64,000 nucleotides of DNA from Sphingorhabdus rigui (GCF_014196595.1 NZ_JACIEA010000001.1:11585-75584), one strand, 5' to 3'. Shown: positions 17,496 to 27,822, counted from the first letter of the stretch. Numbers and translations: made by a program. Notes: generated by a model from the letters alone, not told the origin.

Positions 17496-18476
17496 ATGAT
17501 CAATTTGCTTACTATCATGCGGGCGTTAGCCGACCCGACCCGGCTTCGAATCGTATTTCTCGTGCTTAGGCTTGAGCTGTCAGTGGGCGAGCTTGTGCAG
17601 ATATTGGATCAAAGCCAGCCCCGCGTTTCCCGGCATATCCGCATATTGGACGAAGCTGGATTGTTAGAGCGACGCAAAGAAGGCAGCTGGGTTTTCCTGC
17701 GGCCGGGCGCTGTTCTGGAGGACGGGCGCCTGACGTCATTGCTGAAAGAAGCCGATGTTACGCAGGCAAAGGCATTTCAAAAGGATTTGGCGCGGCTGGA
17801 CGAGGTCCGCAATGCGCGTACCAATATGGCGGCATCCTATTTTGCGGCACATGCAGAAGAATGGGATTTCCTCAGATCGCTCCATGTTGCCGATTCGGAA
17901 GTTGAGGCGAAGATTGCGCAGATTTTGCATAGTGCGCCTTTGGGCCGTGTACTGGACGTTGGCACAGGAACTGGCCGCATTGTGGAATTGTTCGCGGAGA
18001 GTGCAAGCCGCTTTGTCGCTTTAGACAATAGCCCCGAAATGTTGCGGCTTGCCCGCGCAAAAATAGCGAACTTCAGCGCCGATATCGCGAGCAAGGTCGA
18101 AATCAAATTGGGTGACTTCAACATGCTCCCCGTCGGCGATGGTGAGTTTGATACCGTCATCTTCCATCAAGTGCTGCATTACGCCCAAGACCCTGAGGCA
18201 GTCATTGCCGAAGCCATCCGGACAGTCGCGGACGATGGACGCCTCGTGATCGTCGACTTCGCCGCCCACGACCATGAAGAACTCCGCACCGTTCATGCCC
18301 ATGCCCGGCTTGGCTTTACGGACGAATTTATGCGGAATGCGTTCTCGGCACATGGTCTGCAGATGGTGCATCAGGCCGCACTTGAGTCGGGTGAACTCAT
18401 TGTAAAAGTGTGGATGGGGCAAAAGCTGTCGTTCGCCACCCCGCACCCAAAAAACAACTTAAGGATTGTTGCATGA
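17496..18476 (+). CDS. sahR: SahR-type regulator: ArsR HTH fused to SAM/SAH-binding methyltransferase domain
   Basis: 326 residues. N-terminal ArsR winged helix (1-95) with 'MRALADPTRLRIVFLVLR' and recognition helix 'QSQPRVSRHIRILDEAGLL'. The ArsR metal-binding cysteines are absent. The C-terminal class I methyltransferase fold has motif I 'VLDVGTGTGRIVELFA' (about residue 150), 'FVALDNSPEMLRLA' and 'DTVIFHQVLHYAQDP'. Regulators of this architecture (SahR) sense S-adenosylhomocysteine and repress SAH-recycling and methionine genes. The position fits: first gene of an operon with metF and both metH halves, overlapping metF by ATGA, with a perfect palindrome in the promoter. Assignment rests on architecture plus context. 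Confidence 0.88.
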   Translation: MINLLTIMRALADPTRLRIVFLVLRLELSVGELVQILDQSQPRVSRHIRILDEAGLLERRKEGSWVFLRPGAVLEDGRLTSLLKEADVTQAKAFQKDLARLDEVRNARTNMAASYFAAHAEEWDFLRSLHVADSEVEAKIAQILHSAPLGRVLDVGTGTGRIVELFAESASRFVALDNSPEMLRLARAKIANFSADIASKVEIKLGDFNMLPVGDGEFDTVIFHQVLHYAQDPEAVIAEAIRTVADDGRLVIVDFAAHDHEELRTVHAHARLGFTDEFMRNAFSAHGLQMVHQAALESGELIVKVWMGQKLSFATPHPKNNLRIVA

Positions 18477-19414
18477 TTCTCCCGTTCGACCAGATGCAGG
18501 AAGCCAGCCGGGCGCTGGCCGCGCCTCTTTTTGCCGGTCTTGCCGGTGATTGCGAAATCAGCTTTGAATTCTTCCCGCCCAAAACCGAAAAGATGGAAGA
18601 GCAGCTTTGGGATTCGGTAGTAACGCTGGCGCCGCTTGCCCCGCGCTTTGTATCGGTCACTTATGGTGCCGGCGGCACAACACGTGAGCGTACGCACAAC
18701 ACCGTCGCCCGCATTGCGCGGGAAACCAATATTCCGGCTGCGGCACATTTAACCTGCGTCGAAGCGTCAAAGGGCGAAATTGCCGACGTTGCAAATGCCT
18801 ATTGGGACGCAGGCGTGCGGCATATCGTTGCACTGCGCGGAGATCCACCAAGCTCGGACAGTAAATTTGTCGCGCATCCCGACGGCTATGCCAGTGCCGC
18901 TGAGTTGGTCGAAGGGCTGCGTAAGCTCCATCCGTTCGAGATATCGGTCAGTGCCTATCCCGAAACGCACCCCGAAGCCCTGTCCGCTGCAAGCGATATC
19001 GACTTTCTGAAGCGCAAGCTGGATTCGGGCGCGAGCCGGGCCATCACACAATTTTTCTTTGAACCTGAAACATTCTTCCGTTTCCGCGACGCGGTCGCTG
19101 CGGCGGGTGTCGATGCGGAAATCGTCCCGGGTATCATGCCGGTTTCAAATTTTGCGGCAATCACACGCATGTCCGCCATGACTGGCACCGCAATTCCCGT
19201 GTGGATGGCGCATTTGTTTGAAGGGTTGGATGACCATCCACCTGCGCGGCAACTTGTCGCAGCCACCGTCGCGGCCGAAATGTGCCGCCGATTATATGCG
19301 GGCGGTGTGCGTGATTTCCATTTCTACACGCTCAACCGGGCCGAGCTGTCTTATGCCATTTGCCATTTGCTTGGAAAACGGCCCGCTGGCGCTGCGCAGG
19401 AGCAAGCGGCATGA
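18473..19414 (+). CDS. metF: Methylenetetrahydrofolate reductase
   Basis: 313 residues from the ATG at 18473, which overlaps the sahR stop (ATGA) and has AAGGA 7 nt before it. TIM-barrel flavoprotein: 'ISFEFFPPKTEKMEEQLW' at the N-terminus, 'VSVTYGAGGTTRERT', 'AHLTCVEASKGEI', 'HIVALRGDPPS' and 'ITQFFFEPETFFRF'. It reduces 5,10-methylene-THF to 5-methyl-THF with FAD, supplying the methyl donor to methionine synthase encoded immediately downstream. Overlap with metH(N) is again ATGA, so the operon is tightly coupled. Confidence 0.97.
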   Translation: MILPFDQMQEASRALAAPLFAGLAGDCEISFEFFPPKTEKMEEQLWDSVVTLAPLAPRFVSVTYGAGGTTRERTHNTVARIARETNIPAAAHLTCVEASKGEIADVANAYWDAGVRHIVALRGDPPSSDSKFVAHPDGYASAAELVEGLRKLHPFEISVSAYPETHPEALSAASDIDFLKRKLDSGASRAITQFFFEPETFFRFRDAVAAAGVDAEIVPGIMPVSNFAAITRMSAMTGTAIPVWMAHLFEGLDDHPPARQLVAATVAAEMCRRLYAGGVRDFHFYTLNRAELSYAICHLLGKRPAGAAQEQAA

Positions 19415-20457
19415 CCCCGCGTGAGGCATTTGTTGCAAGAGCGTCCACGCAGATATTGGTCTTCGACGGCGGCTATGGAACCGCCATTCAGGGTTATAAA
19501 TTATCCGAGGCGGACTATCGCGGGTCATTGGAACTGACCCACGATCAAAAGGGTAATAACGATCTGCTGTCCATCACACGGCCTGACGTGGTTGGCGCCA
19601 TCCACAGCGCCTATCTGCGCGCTGGGGCGGACATGATTGAAACCAACACTTTCAGCGCCACGAAGATCAGCATGGCTGATTATGGCTGCGAACATCTGGT
19701 CCAGCAATTGAACATCGATTCGGCAAAGCTCGCGCGCGCTTGTTGTGACGCCGCGGAAGCCGAAGATGGCAAGCGGCGCTTTGTCGCAGGCTCAATTGGG
19801 CCAACGAACAAGACATTGTCATTGTCGCCAGACGTCAACGACCCCGGCTATCGCGAGATCGATTTTGATTATCTCAAAGGCGTCTATCGCGAACAATGCG
19901 ACGCGCTAATCGAAGGCGGCGTTGATTTCCTGCTGATTGAAACGATTTTCGACACGCTGAACGCCAAATGCGCAGGCATGGCGGCGCAGGAAGCCGCATT
20001 GGCATCGGGCAGGGACGTGCCCTTGATGATATCGATGACAATCACCGATATGGCTGGACGCAATTTGTCGGGGCATACGGTTGAAGCATTTTGGGCCGCG
20101 ATCCGGCATGTCAAACCGCTTACCATCGGGTTGAATTGTTCGTTCGGCGCTGACCTGTTGCGTCCGCATTTGGCCGCTTTGTCAAAGCAAGCCGATACGC
20201 TTGTTATGGCTTATCCCAATGCAGGCCTGCCCAATGACCTTGCCGAATATGACGAACTGCCCGAAACGACGGCGCAGCTGATTGGCCAATGGCTTGATGA
20301 TGGGTTGGTCAACATTGTCGGCGGTTGTTGCGGCACCACGCCTGCGCATATCGCCGCGATTGCCAAGGCCGTTGAGGGCCGCGCCCCGCGCAGCATCCCG
20401 CAGCCACAAGTGGTCACTCGGCTTGCTGGCCTCGAACCCTTCATCATGGCCGCCTGA
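19411..20457 (+). CDS. metH: Methionine synthase, homocysteine-binding subunit (split MetH, N-terminal part)
   Basis: 348 residues from the ATG overlapping the metF stop. It corresponds to the homocysteine S-methyltransferase domain of MetH: '[15 protein letters not shown]', '[20 protein letters not shown]', the zinc ligands in '[15 protein letters not shown]' and '[17 protein letters not shown]'. It binds Zn and homocysteine and accepts the methyl group from cobalamin carried by the next gene product. In E. coli these parts form one chain of about 1200 residues; a split into two adjacent genes is common in alphaproteobacteria. 23 bp separate it from its partner. Confidence 0.95.
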   Translation: MTPREAFVARASTQILVFDGGYGTAIQGYKLSEADYRGSLELTHDQKGNNDLLSITRPDVVGAIHSAYLRAGADMIETNTFSATKISMADYGCEHLVQQLNIDSAKLARACCDAAEAEDGKRRFVAGSIGPTNKTLSLSPDVNDPGYREIDFDYLKGVYREQCDALIEGGVDFLLIETIFDTLNAKCAGMAAQEAALASGRDVPLMISMTITDMAGRNLSGHTVEAFWAAIRHVKPLTIGLNCSFGADLLRPHLAALSKQADTLVMAYPNAGLPNDLAEYDELPETTAQLIGQWLDDGLVNIVGGCCGTTPAHIAAIAKAVEGRAPRSIPQPQVVTRLAGLEPFIMAA

Positions 20458-20480
20458 ACTCCTTAAAGCTGAACATCAAT

Positions 20481-23099
20481 ATGACATCCTCCTCCTCCCG
20501 TTTCGTCAACATCGGTGAACGTACGAACGTTACCGGCAGCGCCAAATTCAAGAAGCTCATTCTGTCTGGTGATTATGAAGCCGCTGTCGAAGTCGCGCGC
20601 GACCAGGTCGAAAATGGCGCGCAGATTATCGACATCAATATGGATGAAGGTCTGCTCGACGCGCATGAGGCGATGACGACATTCATCAAACGGATCGCTG
20701 CCGAGCCAGACATCGCGCGCGTGCCGTTGATGATCGACAGTTCCAAATGGAGCGTGATTGAGGCGGGGCTGAAATGCGTTTCGGGTAAGCCCATCGTAAA
20801 TTCGATTTCGATGAAAGAAGGCGAGGAAGCCTTTTTGCATCATGCGCGGCTGTGCATGGCCTATGGCGCGGCAGTCGTCGTGATGGCGTTCGACGAGACC
20901 GGTCAGGCCGACACCAAAGAGCGCAAGGTCGAAATCTGCAAGCGCGCTTATGACTTATTGGTCGGCATTGGTTTTCCGCCCGAAGACATCATTTTCGATC
21001 CCAATATTTTTGCGGTGGCAACGGGGATTGAAGAACATAACAATTATGGCGTCGATTTTATCGAGGCGCTGAAAGAGCTGCGCGTTCTATGCCCGCATGC
21101 CCATTATTCGGGCGGCCTTTCCAACCTGTCTTTTTCCTTCCGCGGCAACGAGCCTGTGCGCCGCGCAATGCACTCGATCTTCTTATATCATGCGATCCCT
21201 GCCGGCCTCGATATGGCGATCGTTAACGCCGGGCAGTTGGACATCTATGACGATATTGATCCTGAACTGCGGGTGGCGTGCGAAGATGTGATCCTCAACC
21301 GCGACCCCGATGCCACCGAGCGCCTCATCACCTTGGCCGAGAAATATCGCGGAACGGATGTAGCGCAGGAAAAAGCCGAGGCCGAATGGCGCGGCTGGGA
21401 GGTCAAGAAGCGCCTTGAGCATGCCTTGGTCAAAGGCATTGATGCGCATATTGTCGACGACACAGAAGAGGCGCGGCTGGCGATCAAGGCGGCTGGTGGC
21501 AGGCCAATTGAGGTTATCGAAGGTCCGTTGATGGACGGCATGAATGTCGTTGGAGACCTGTTCGGATCAGGCAAAATGTTTCTGCCGCAGGTCGTGAAAT
21601 CGGCGCGCGTTATGAAAAAAGCGGTCGCGCATCTGTTCCCTTATATCGAGGCTGAAAAAGAAGTCGGCGCGAAGGGCAAGGGCAAGATCATCATGGCGAC
21701 CGTCAAGGGCGACGTGCATGATATCGGCAAGAATATCGTTGGCGTTGTGCTACAATGTAATGGCTTCGAGATTGTCGATCTGGGCGTGATGGTCCCGTGG
21801 CAAGACATATTGAAGGCGGCGGTCGAACATGATGCCGACATGATCGGGCTATCGGGCCTGATCACACCTTCGCTCGACGAGATGGTCACCGTCGCTGAAG
21901 AAATGCAGAAGGCCGGCATGACGATGCCGTTGATGATCGGCGGCGCGACCACATCCAAAACGCATACGGCGTTGCGGATTGAGCCTGTTTATTCGGGTCC
22001 CGTTATTCATGTGCTGGATGCTTCGCGCGCTGTCGGTGTTGCGGGCACATTGGTCAGCGATACTATGGCCGAAAAGTTCGTCGCGGACACCCGCGCCGAA
22101 TATAGCCACATCCGCGATGCCCGTGCGGGCAAGACCGCAAAGCCATTGGCTTCGCTCGACGAAGCCCGCGCCAATGCGTTCGAGATTGACGAGGCGCTAA
22201 AGCCCGCGCCGCCATTGCAGCCTGGCGTGCATGCCTATGATGATTGGGACCTTGCGGATCTGCGCAATTATATCGATTGGACGCCGTTTTTCCGCGCATG
22301 GGAATTGCATGGCAATTACCCCGATATTCTGACCGACGAAGTCGTTGGCGAAAGTGCCACCAGCCTGTTTGCCGATGCCAACGCGATGCTCGATAAAATC
22401 ATCAGCGAAAAATGGCTCCGCGCCAAGGGCGTTGCGGGCCTTTGGCCATGCTGGCGCGATGGCGATGATGTGGTGGTCTATTGCGAAAAGACCGAAGCCC
22501 ATATTCGCCTGCCGTTCCTGCGGCAGCAAATCGCCAAGCGCGAAGGCAGGGCGAACATGTGTCTGGCCGATTTCATCAGCCGCGATGGCGACTGGATTGG
22601 CGGCTTTGCTGTCACCACTGGCCATGGCATCGGCACGCATTTGGCGCAGTTCAAAGCCAATATCGATGATTATTCCGACATCATGTTGAAAGCGCTCGCC
22701 GACCGTCTGGCCGAAGCCTTTGCCGAGCGGATGCACGAGCATGTCCGCACAACATTATGGGGTTATGCGCCCGATGAGCAATTCACGATAGAGGCGCTGA
22801 ACCGTGAGGAATATCGCGGCATCCGGCCCGCACCGGGCTACCCCGCATGTCCGGACCACAGCCTGAAGCCGATATTGTTCGACCTGTTGGACGCGACCCA
22901 GAAAACGGGTATCACCTTGACCGAAAGCTTTGCCATGTTGCCGACCGCCGCGGTCAGCGGCTTTTATTTCGGGCACCCCCAAGCCGAATATTTTGGTGTT
23001 GCGCGCATTGGCGAAGATCAGGTTGCGGACTATGCCGCACGGCGCGCACTCGATTTGGATCGGGCGCGGCAGTATCTGAGGCCGAACCTCAACGAATGA
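20481..23099 (+). CDS. metH: Methionine synthase, folate/cobalamin/reactivation subunit (split MetH, C-terminal part)
   Basis: 872 residues. Domain order: pterin-binding folate domain (about 1-260; '[18 protein letters not shown]', 'INMDEGLLD', '[15 protein letters not shown]'), the four-helix cobalamin cap (about 310-390), the B12-binding Rossmann domain with '[12 protein letters not shown]' (D-x-H-x-x-G base-off ligand His, about 420) and '[14 protein letters not shown]', and the C-terminal AdoMet reactivation domain ('[15 protein letters not shown]', '[19 protein letters not shown]'). It transfers methyl from 5-methyl-THF through cob(I)alamin to homocysteine held by the preceding protein. 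No cobalamin riboswitch is seen in front of the operon, so control is probably by SahR. Confidence 0.96.
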   Translation: MTSSSSRFVNIGERTNVTGSAKFKKLILSGDYEAAVEVARDQVENGAQIIDINMDEGLLDAHEAMTTFIKRIAAEPDIARVPLMIDSSKWSVIEAGLKCVSGKPIVNSISMKEGEEAFLHHARLCMAYGAAVVVMAFDETGQADTKERKVEICKRAYDLLVGIGFPPEDIIFDPNIFAVATGIEEHNNYGVDFIEALKELRVLCPHAHYSGGLSNLSFSFRGNEPVRRAMHSIFLYHAIPAGLDMAIVNAGQLDIYDDIDPELRVACEDVILNRDPDATERLITLAEKYRGTDVAQEKAEAEWRGWEVKKRLEHALVKGIDAHIVDDTEEARLAIKAAGGRPIEVIEGPLMDGMNVVGDLFGSGKMFLPQVVKSARVMKKAVAHLFPYIEAEKEVGAKGKGKIIMATVKGDVHDIGKNIVGVVLQCNGFEIVDLGVMVPWQDILKAAVEHDADMIGLSGLITPSLDEMVTVAEEMQKAGMTMPLMIGGATTSKTHTALRIEPVYSGPVIHVLDASRAVGVAGTLVSDTMAEKFVADTRAEYSHIRDARAGKTAKPLASLDEARANAFEIDEALKPAPPLQPGVHAYDDWDLADLRNYIDWTPFFRAWELHGNYPDILTDEVVGESATSLFADANAMLDKIISEKWLRAKGVAGLWPCWRDGDDVVVYCEKTEAHIRLPFLRQQIAKREGRANMCLADFISRDGDWIGGFAVTTGHGIGTHLAQFKANIDDYSDIMLKALADRLAEAFAERMHEHVRTTLWGYAPDEQFTIEALNREEYRGIRPAPGYPACPDHSLKPILFDLLDATQKTGITLTESFAMLPTAAVSGFYFGHPQAEYFGVARIGEDQVADYAARRALDLDRARQYLRPNLNE

Positions 23100-23133
23100 T
23101 CAGGGCAATATTAGATTTTAGGGACGAATGCCC

Positions 23134-24066
23134 ATGAAGAAAACTGCGCTCTGTGTCCTGACCGTTTTCTGCGCGGTGGCGGCATTTGCGCGCAGCCCGG
23201 CCCCTTTCCGCAATGGCGAGACGGGGCGTGGCTATTCCAGCCTTCAAAAAGCGGTTGATGGCATAGGGAGCGGCGAAGGCACGATCATCATCGCGCCGGG
23301 CACCTATCGGCAATGTGCCATCCAAAAAGCGGGGATCATCGCCTTCCGCGTCGCAGTCCCGGGCCAGACGATATTTGACGGCGCGACCTGTGAAGGCAAG
23401 GCGGCCTTAGTCCTGCGCGGACGGGCGGCGCGCATTGATGGTGTTATCTTTCAAAATATGCGCGTGCCTGATGCCAATGGCGCAGGCATTCGTTTGGAAA
23501 AGGGCGACCTGACGGTGACGCGCGCGGTCTTTCGCAACAGCCAACAGGGCATCTTAACCGCCGACGACAAAGCTGGTAAAATTCGCATCACGCAATCGAG
23601 CTTTTCCGGCCTTGGCCGCTGCGACCGGGGGCGGTCCTGCGCGCACAGCATCTACATTGGCGGCTATCGCAGCCTGACCATCACCAAATGCCGTTTCGAA
23701 CGCGGCAAGGGCGGGCATTATATCAAAAGCCGCGCGTGGCAGGTGTCGATCACCGACAACGCATTTGACGATACGCGGGGCCGCGAAACCAACTACATGA
23801 TTGATTTGCCCAATGGCGCAACCGGCAACATCGCGCGCAATATGTTTGTGCAAGGTGCAGCCAAGGAAAAGGACAGCGCCTTTATCACCGTTGCAGCCGA
23901 AGGCCGGACGCAAAGCAGTGCTGGCCTGGCGATTAACGCCAACGAAGCGAGCATCGCGCATGGTGTGAATCGCCAAACCGTGTTTCTGGCGGATTGGTCC
24001 GGCGACCGGCTGGCGTTGGGCGGCAACCGGTTGGGCCGCGGACTGAAGCCGTTTGAGAGGCGATAG
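23134..24066 (+). CDS. Secreted right-handed parallel beta-helix repeat protein
   Basis: 310 residues from the ATG at 23134, preferred over 23128 because AGGGA then has normal spacing. Sec signal peptide 'MKKTALCVLTVFCAVAAFA'. The body has a beta-helix pattern of short strand repeats ('GTIIIAPGTYRQCAI', 'AARIDGVIFQNMRVP', 'LTVTRAVFRNSQQGILT', 'GGYRSLTITKCRFE', 'WQVSITDNAFDD'), similar to NosD/pectate-lyase-like folds. No clear lyase catalytic triad is seen. Probably periplasmic carbohydrate-binding or glycan-modifying; substrate unknown. It follows metH by 34 bp but is functionally unrelated to it. Confidence 0.78.
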   Translation: MKKTALCVLTVFCAVAAFARSPAPFRNGETGRGYSSLQKAVDGIGSGEGTIIIAPGTYRQCAIQKAGIIAFRVAVPGQTIFDGATCEGKAALVLRGRAARIDGVIFQNMRVPDANGAGIRLEKGDLTVTRAVFRNSQQGILTADDKAGKIRITQSSFSGLGRCDRGRSCAHSIYIGGYRSLTITKCRFERGKGGHYIKSRAWQVSITDNAFDDTRGRETNYMIDLPNGATGNIARNMFVQGAAKEKDSAFITVAAEGRTQSSAGLAINANEASIAHGVNRQTVFLADWSGDRLALGGNRLGRGLKPFERR

Positions 24067-24068
24067 GC

Positions 24069-24125
24069 TTAAGGCGACAAAGACAACGTCGGACGCCGTT
24101 TTTACTGTCTGCTTTGTCGCTTTAA
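24069..24125. terminator. Inverted repeat between convergent genes, possible bidirectional terminator
   Basis: 14-nt arms (24069-24082 and 24112-24125; TTAAGGCGACAAAG with its near-perfect complement) separated by a 29-nt loop containing CGTTTTT. It begins 3 bp after the beta-helix stop. The long loop makes the terminator role uncertain. The rest of the gap to 24266 shows nothing further. Confidence 0.5.
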
Positions 24126-24266
24126 CGGCAAATGCGGTTCTGACTTATTTCTGCTGGTCTCAACATTGAGAAAGAACCATGCGCGCTTTCGCGTGTGCGC
24201 GGCGATACTCTCAAAGCCAATCCTACATTGCAAGCGTGGACATGCTTCCAGCCCTTGCAGCGGCGA

Positions 24267-25997
24267 TTACCGCCCCTGCGCACGCCACCTGCGCACGACG
24301 CGGTCCAATATTTCGGCTTCGCCGCCTGTTTCCAGCCAAAGCTGGCTGAACAGCGGGTCTTCCGATGCCGGGCGTTTTTCCGATTCCAGATGGTCGAGCG
24401 AGACACGGATAGGAATGCTGACACCTTCGCCGCAAATGATGCATTCGCGGTTACGCAAGGCGGGGATGGCATCTAGGAAACCACGCGCACCTTCGGGCAT
24501 GGCCGCGCGGACAAATGCCTGATCACGCTCGTTGTTCAATCGCATCGAAATGATCGTGCCACATTGCGAGAGCACGCCTTCGGCCAAATCGGATGGACGC
24601 TGCGTAATCAGGCCAAGCGACACGCCATATTTACGGCCTTCCTTGGCAATGCGTTCAAGGATGGCGCGCCCCGCGCTGTCTTTGGAAACGCGATCCGACG
24701 GAATGTACCGATGGGCTTCTTCGCACACCAGCAGGATGGGGCGCCGCGCTTCGTTGCGCGACCAGATGGCATAGTCAAACACCAGACGGGACAGAACCGC
24801 GACAACGGTCGAGGTGATGTCGGACGGTACGCCCGACACATCGATAATCGAAATGGGTTTGCCATGTGACGGCAGGCGGAAAAGTTTGCCGACAAACTCG
24901 GCCATAGTGTCGCCGACCAGCAGGCCCGAAAACATGAAATTGTAGCGCGGGTCGGCTTTCAGCTCGTCAATTTTGCTCTTCAACCGCATGAACGGCGCGG
25001 ACGATGTCGCCTTGTCGAGCTTGCCCATTTCGTTCTGGATGATGTTGGTCAGGTCAGACAATAAATAGGGGATCGGCGCATCAACCGTCAGCTTGCCAAT
25101 AGTTTCGGCAAGCCGGTTTTTGGCGCGTGCCTGCAACAGGCAGCGGGCGAGAATGTCTGAGTCAATTTGCCTGTCGTCGCCGGTGGAGGTGACGAACACT
25201 TCGCAATGTTCTGCAAAGTTCATCATCCAATAGGGCATGGCCAGATTGTTGACGTCGAACAACGCGCCATTATGTTTGAACGCCGCACTATATTCGCCAT
25301 GGGGGTCAATCATGACGATATGCCCTTCGGGCGCGATATCGCAGATCTTGTGCAGGATAAGCGCGACACTGGTTGATTTACCGGTCCCTGTCGAACCCAA
25401 AAGCGCAAAATGCTTGCCCAGCATGGCGTCGACATACAACGCACCGCGCGTGTCTTTGGTCGGGAAAACGGTGCCGATTTCAACATGCGCGCGGGCGTCG
25501 GCGGCATAGACTTGCTTCATGTCCGCGCTCGACACGGCATAGACTTCGCTGCCGGGTGCGGGATAATGCGTCACACCGCGGCGGAAATTGGAAATCTTGC
25601 CGGTGAGGCGTTCTTCCTCGCCTTCGCCCAGAAAGTCGACGTGCGCCATGATGATGCCATGGTCGCGTTCGTGCATGCGTTGCGAACGGATAGTTGCAAG
25701 CAGCCATATATTGCCAGCGCGAATCTTGATTTGGCTGCCCACCTGTCCGGCCATCGCAATGCTTGGATCGGGATGCGACATCAGCTTGCTCAATATGCCG
25801 GCATCAAAGGTAAGTTGCGAACCCGATCCGGAAACGTCCATGACAAAGCCCATATGGTGCAGTGCAGGGCCATGTATGGGCGTGCCGCCGGTTCGGGTTG
25901 CCGGGCCAGACATATCATGTGCGGCTGGTGTTGCCGTTGGTTGCCTCTGCTCACTTGGTTCTGCCGACGTAGACTGCCGATGCCCTGTCATATCCAT
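24267..25997 (-). CDS. HerA/DUF87-family hexameric ATPase
   Basis: 576 residues. The first about 48 residues are polar, Ser/Thr/Pro-rich and probably disordered. A HAS-barrel-like beta domain follows (about 50-180), then the FtsK/HerA RecA-like motor: Walker A 'GSTGTGKST' (201-209), 'VMIDPHGEYSAAF', Walker B 'RPILLVCEEAHRYI' and a C-terminal 'GLITQRPSDLAEGVLSQC' with sensor residues. HerA-type ATPases translocate DNA and, in archaea, work with NurA nuclease in end resection; no NurA-like gene is adjacent. In bacteria relatives also occur in defence islands, but no other defence gene lies here. Confidence 0.88.
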   Translation of the reverse strand: MDMTGHRQSTSAEPSEQRQPTATPAAHDMSGPATRTGGTPIHGPALHHMGFVMDVSGSGSQLTFDAGILSKLMSHPDPSIAMAGQVGSQIKIRAGNIWLLATIRSQRMHERDHGIIMAHVDFLGEGEEERLTGKISNFRRGVTHYPAPGSEVYAVSSADMKQVYAADARAHVEIGTVFPTKDTRGALYVDAMLGKHFALLGSTGTGKSTSVALILHKICDIAPEGHIVMIDPHGEYSAAFKHNGALFDVNNLAMPYWMMNFAEHCEVFVTSTGDDRQIDSDILARCLLQARAKNRLAETIGKLTVDAPIPYLLSDLTNIIQNEMGKLDKATSSAPFMRLKSKIDELKADPRYNFMFSGLLVGDTMAEFVGKLFRLPSHGKPISIIDVSGVPSDITSTVVAVLSRLVFDYAIWSRNEARRPILLVCEEAHRYIPSDRVSKDSAGRAILERIAKEGRKYGVSLGLITQRPSDLAEGVLSQCGTIISMRLNNERDQAFVRAAMPEGARGFLDAIPALRNRECIICGEGVSIPIRVSLDHLESEKRPASEDPLFSQLWLETGGEAEILDRVVRRWRAQGR

Positions 25998-26095
25998 TGC
26001 CGAACTGCCTTTGCATTAAGGAAGCGACCAGCGATAGGTACAGAAGGTAAAGGTATATTTACCATGGAAGCCGTTATGGCCCCCGCCAACCCCGG

Positions 26096-26860
26096 CTATA
26101 AACGCTGGAAAATATATCCGGCGAACCAGCCGAGCAGCAACGAGACGAGCACAGCCATCGCGCCATAGAATAAGGCGTAATCCTGTGCCATGATGGTCAC
26201 CAGTTGCTCAAACCCGGTTTTGCGTATCCGCACTTGGACATTATCGTCCGCCACAATGACGCGGCCATCGCGGATCAGCAATGTTTCGGCGGTATATGTG
26301 CCCACCGGCACGCTGGACGGAATATTGAGGCGTGCGCGGTACAATACCTGATCGGTGATTTCGACGGTGCCCGCCTCTTGCCGGAAAAGACCGTTGCGGC
26401 GGTTCAGATCGACCAAGCCATCGACAAAACGCTTTTGCTCTGCGGCATCGACTTCACCGCTGGGCGACAATTGCAATCTTTCGAGGCCAAGTTCGTAAAT
26501 GGCCGCAGTTTTGCTGTCGACGATTTCGCGGAGCGAGCGCGATGATGCGATCGCGTAATAAGCAGGGACGGACCGGAAATCGGTGCTGTCCGCGTTAATC
26601 CATATGCCTGCAATCTTCTGCTTTTCACGCAGCGTGACGGGACGCGTTGGCCCGCGCAGAACCACGGCGACGTCCACCTGACCCTCTGGCGCAACGCCGC
26701 GCGGGTAAATGATCGCGCCAAACAACAGCATTTCAGCGCCCGTGAAACCCGATTGAATATTGATTTCGCGCTGCGACACATCGGGCACCAGCTTGGGCAC
26801 ATTTTGGGCGCCCGCCGCCACCGGCAGCAAAAACAGGAACAGGGCGATCAAGCGTATCAC
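26096..26860 (-). CDS. TIGR02186 family membrane protein
   Basis: 254 residues starting at the GTG at 26860, which overlaps the upstream TSUP stop codon (GTGA). A longer open frame to 27781 exists but its first half is antisense-frame noise over the TSUP gene. N-terminal signal 'LIALFLFLLPVAAGA', a large periplasmic domain ('VPKLVPDVSQREINIQSGF', 'GAEMLLFGAIIYPRG', 'VDVAVVLRGPTRPVTLREK') and one C-terminal membrane helix ('FYGAMAVLVSLLLGWFAGYI'). This family sits next to TauE/SafE-like exporters in alphaproteobacteria, so it is presumably an accessory of that transporter. Biochemical role unknown. Confidence 0.88.
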   Translation of the reverse strand: MIRLIALFLFLLPVAAGAQNVPKLVPDVSQREINIQSGFTGAEMLLFGAIIYPRGVAPEGQVDVAVVLRGPTRPVTLREKQKIAGIWINADSTDFRSVPAYYAIASSRSLREIVDSKTAAIYELGLERLQLSPSGEVDAAEQKRFVDGLVDLNRRNGLFRQEAGTVEITDQVLYRARLNIPSSVPVGTYTAETLLIRDGRVIVADDNVQVRIRKTGFEQLVTIMAQDYALFYGAMAVLVSLLLGWFAGYIFQRL

Positions 26861-27771
26861 AGGGCTTGCAACGTGTAGATTTCGTCGGGACGCCAGCCAA
26901 GGCCAAGCGCCATCCGGATGGCGACGAGCAGGACAATGATTGCCAGAAACAGGCGGAGATATTCGGGGCGCATCCGCTGCGCCAATCGTGCGCCAATTTG
27001 CGCGCCTGTGACACTTCCGATCAGCAAGAATACCGCCAGCACAATATCGACTGCCTTGGTGGTCAGGCTGTGCATCATGGTGGATGCCATGGTGACGAAC
27101 AATATCTGGAACAAAGATGTACCCACGACGACCTGCGCACCCATGCCAAGCAAATAGAGCATGGCGGGCACCATGATGAACCCGCCGCCGACGCCCAGCA
27201 GCATAGTCATAATGCCCGTGATGAAACCCAATATCAGCGGTGCGAGTGGCGAAATATACAGCCCCGACCGGTAGAAACGCCAACGCATCGGCAAATTGGC
27301 GACCAATGGATGGTGCCGCCGTTTCGCCGCTGGCACGGGTTTGCCTGCACGTGACGCGCGGACGCTGGTCAGGCTTTCTTTCGCCATCAGCCCGCCGATG
27401 CTGCCCAACATGACGACATACAGGATGTTGATGACGGTATCGATCTGACCAAGTGATTCCAATATTTCGAAGATTGCAGCGCCTGCAGCTGTGCCGAAAA
27501 TGCCGCCGAACACGAGAACAGCGCCCATTTGGAAATCCACACCGCCGCGTTTCATATGCGCAAAAACGCCCGATACGCTTGCGCCTGTTACCTGCGTGGA
27601 TGCTGACGCTGCGGCAACGGCTGGCGGGATGCCGTAGAAAATAAGCAATGGCGTGGTCAGGAACCCGCCGCCCACGCCAAACATTCCAGACAACACGCCA
27701 ACGCCGCCACCCAGCAGGATGATGACCAGCGCATTGACCGACAAATTGGCTATAGGAAGATAGATATCCAT
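26857..27771 (-). CDS. TauE/SafE (TSUP) family sulfite/organosulfonate exporter-like permease
   Basis: 304 residues with eight or so membrane segments. Two internally related halves carry the TSUP signatures 'GGGVGVLSGMFGVGGGFLTTPLL' style, seen here as 'VGVLSGMFGVGGGF' near residue 23 and 'ITGIMTMLLGVGGGFIMVPA' near residue 165. Members export sulfite, sulfoacetate or other sulfur anions, or import them, at the inner membrane. It overlaps the TIGR02186 gene by 4 bp. The real substrate cannot be told from sequence; the genes for sulfur metabolism elsewhere in the window (sseA, metC, met operon) are suggestive only. Confidence 0.9.
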   Translation of the reverse strand: MDIYLPIANLSVNALVIILLGGGVGVLSGMFGVGGGFLTTPLLIFYGIPPAVAAASASTQVTGASVSGVFAHMKRGGVDFQMGAVLVFGGIFGTAAGAAIFEILESLGQIDTVINILYVVMLGSIGGLMAKESLTSVRASRAGKPVPAAKRRHHPLVANLPMRWRFYRSGLYISPLAPLILGFITGIMTMLLGVGGGFIMVPAMLYLLGMGAQVVVGTSLFQILFVTMASTMMHSLTTKAVDIVLAVFLLIGSVTGAQIGARLAQRMRPEYLRLFLAIIVLLVAIRMALGLGWRPDEIYTLQAL

Positions 27772-27822
27772 GTTTGACCAACCGACCCTAACGGCATTTA
27801 GCGGCAGGATAAAGGCTGGTGC

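Noticed and set aside
20400-20480. Cobalamin riboswitch before methionine synthase
   Set aside because: The 23-bp gap has no B12-box-like element, and none is seen upstream of sahR either.
24267-25997. HerA-type ATPase as part of a defence system
   Set aside because: No SIR2, nuclease or other defence gene lies beside it; the neighbours are housekeeping or transport genes.
26861-27781. N-terminal half of a 561-residue minus-strand frame running from the TIGR02186 gene over the TSUP gene
   Set aside because: It lies in another frame over a clear TSUP permease and has no domain content; the TIGR02186 gene starts at the GTG overlapping the TSUP stop.
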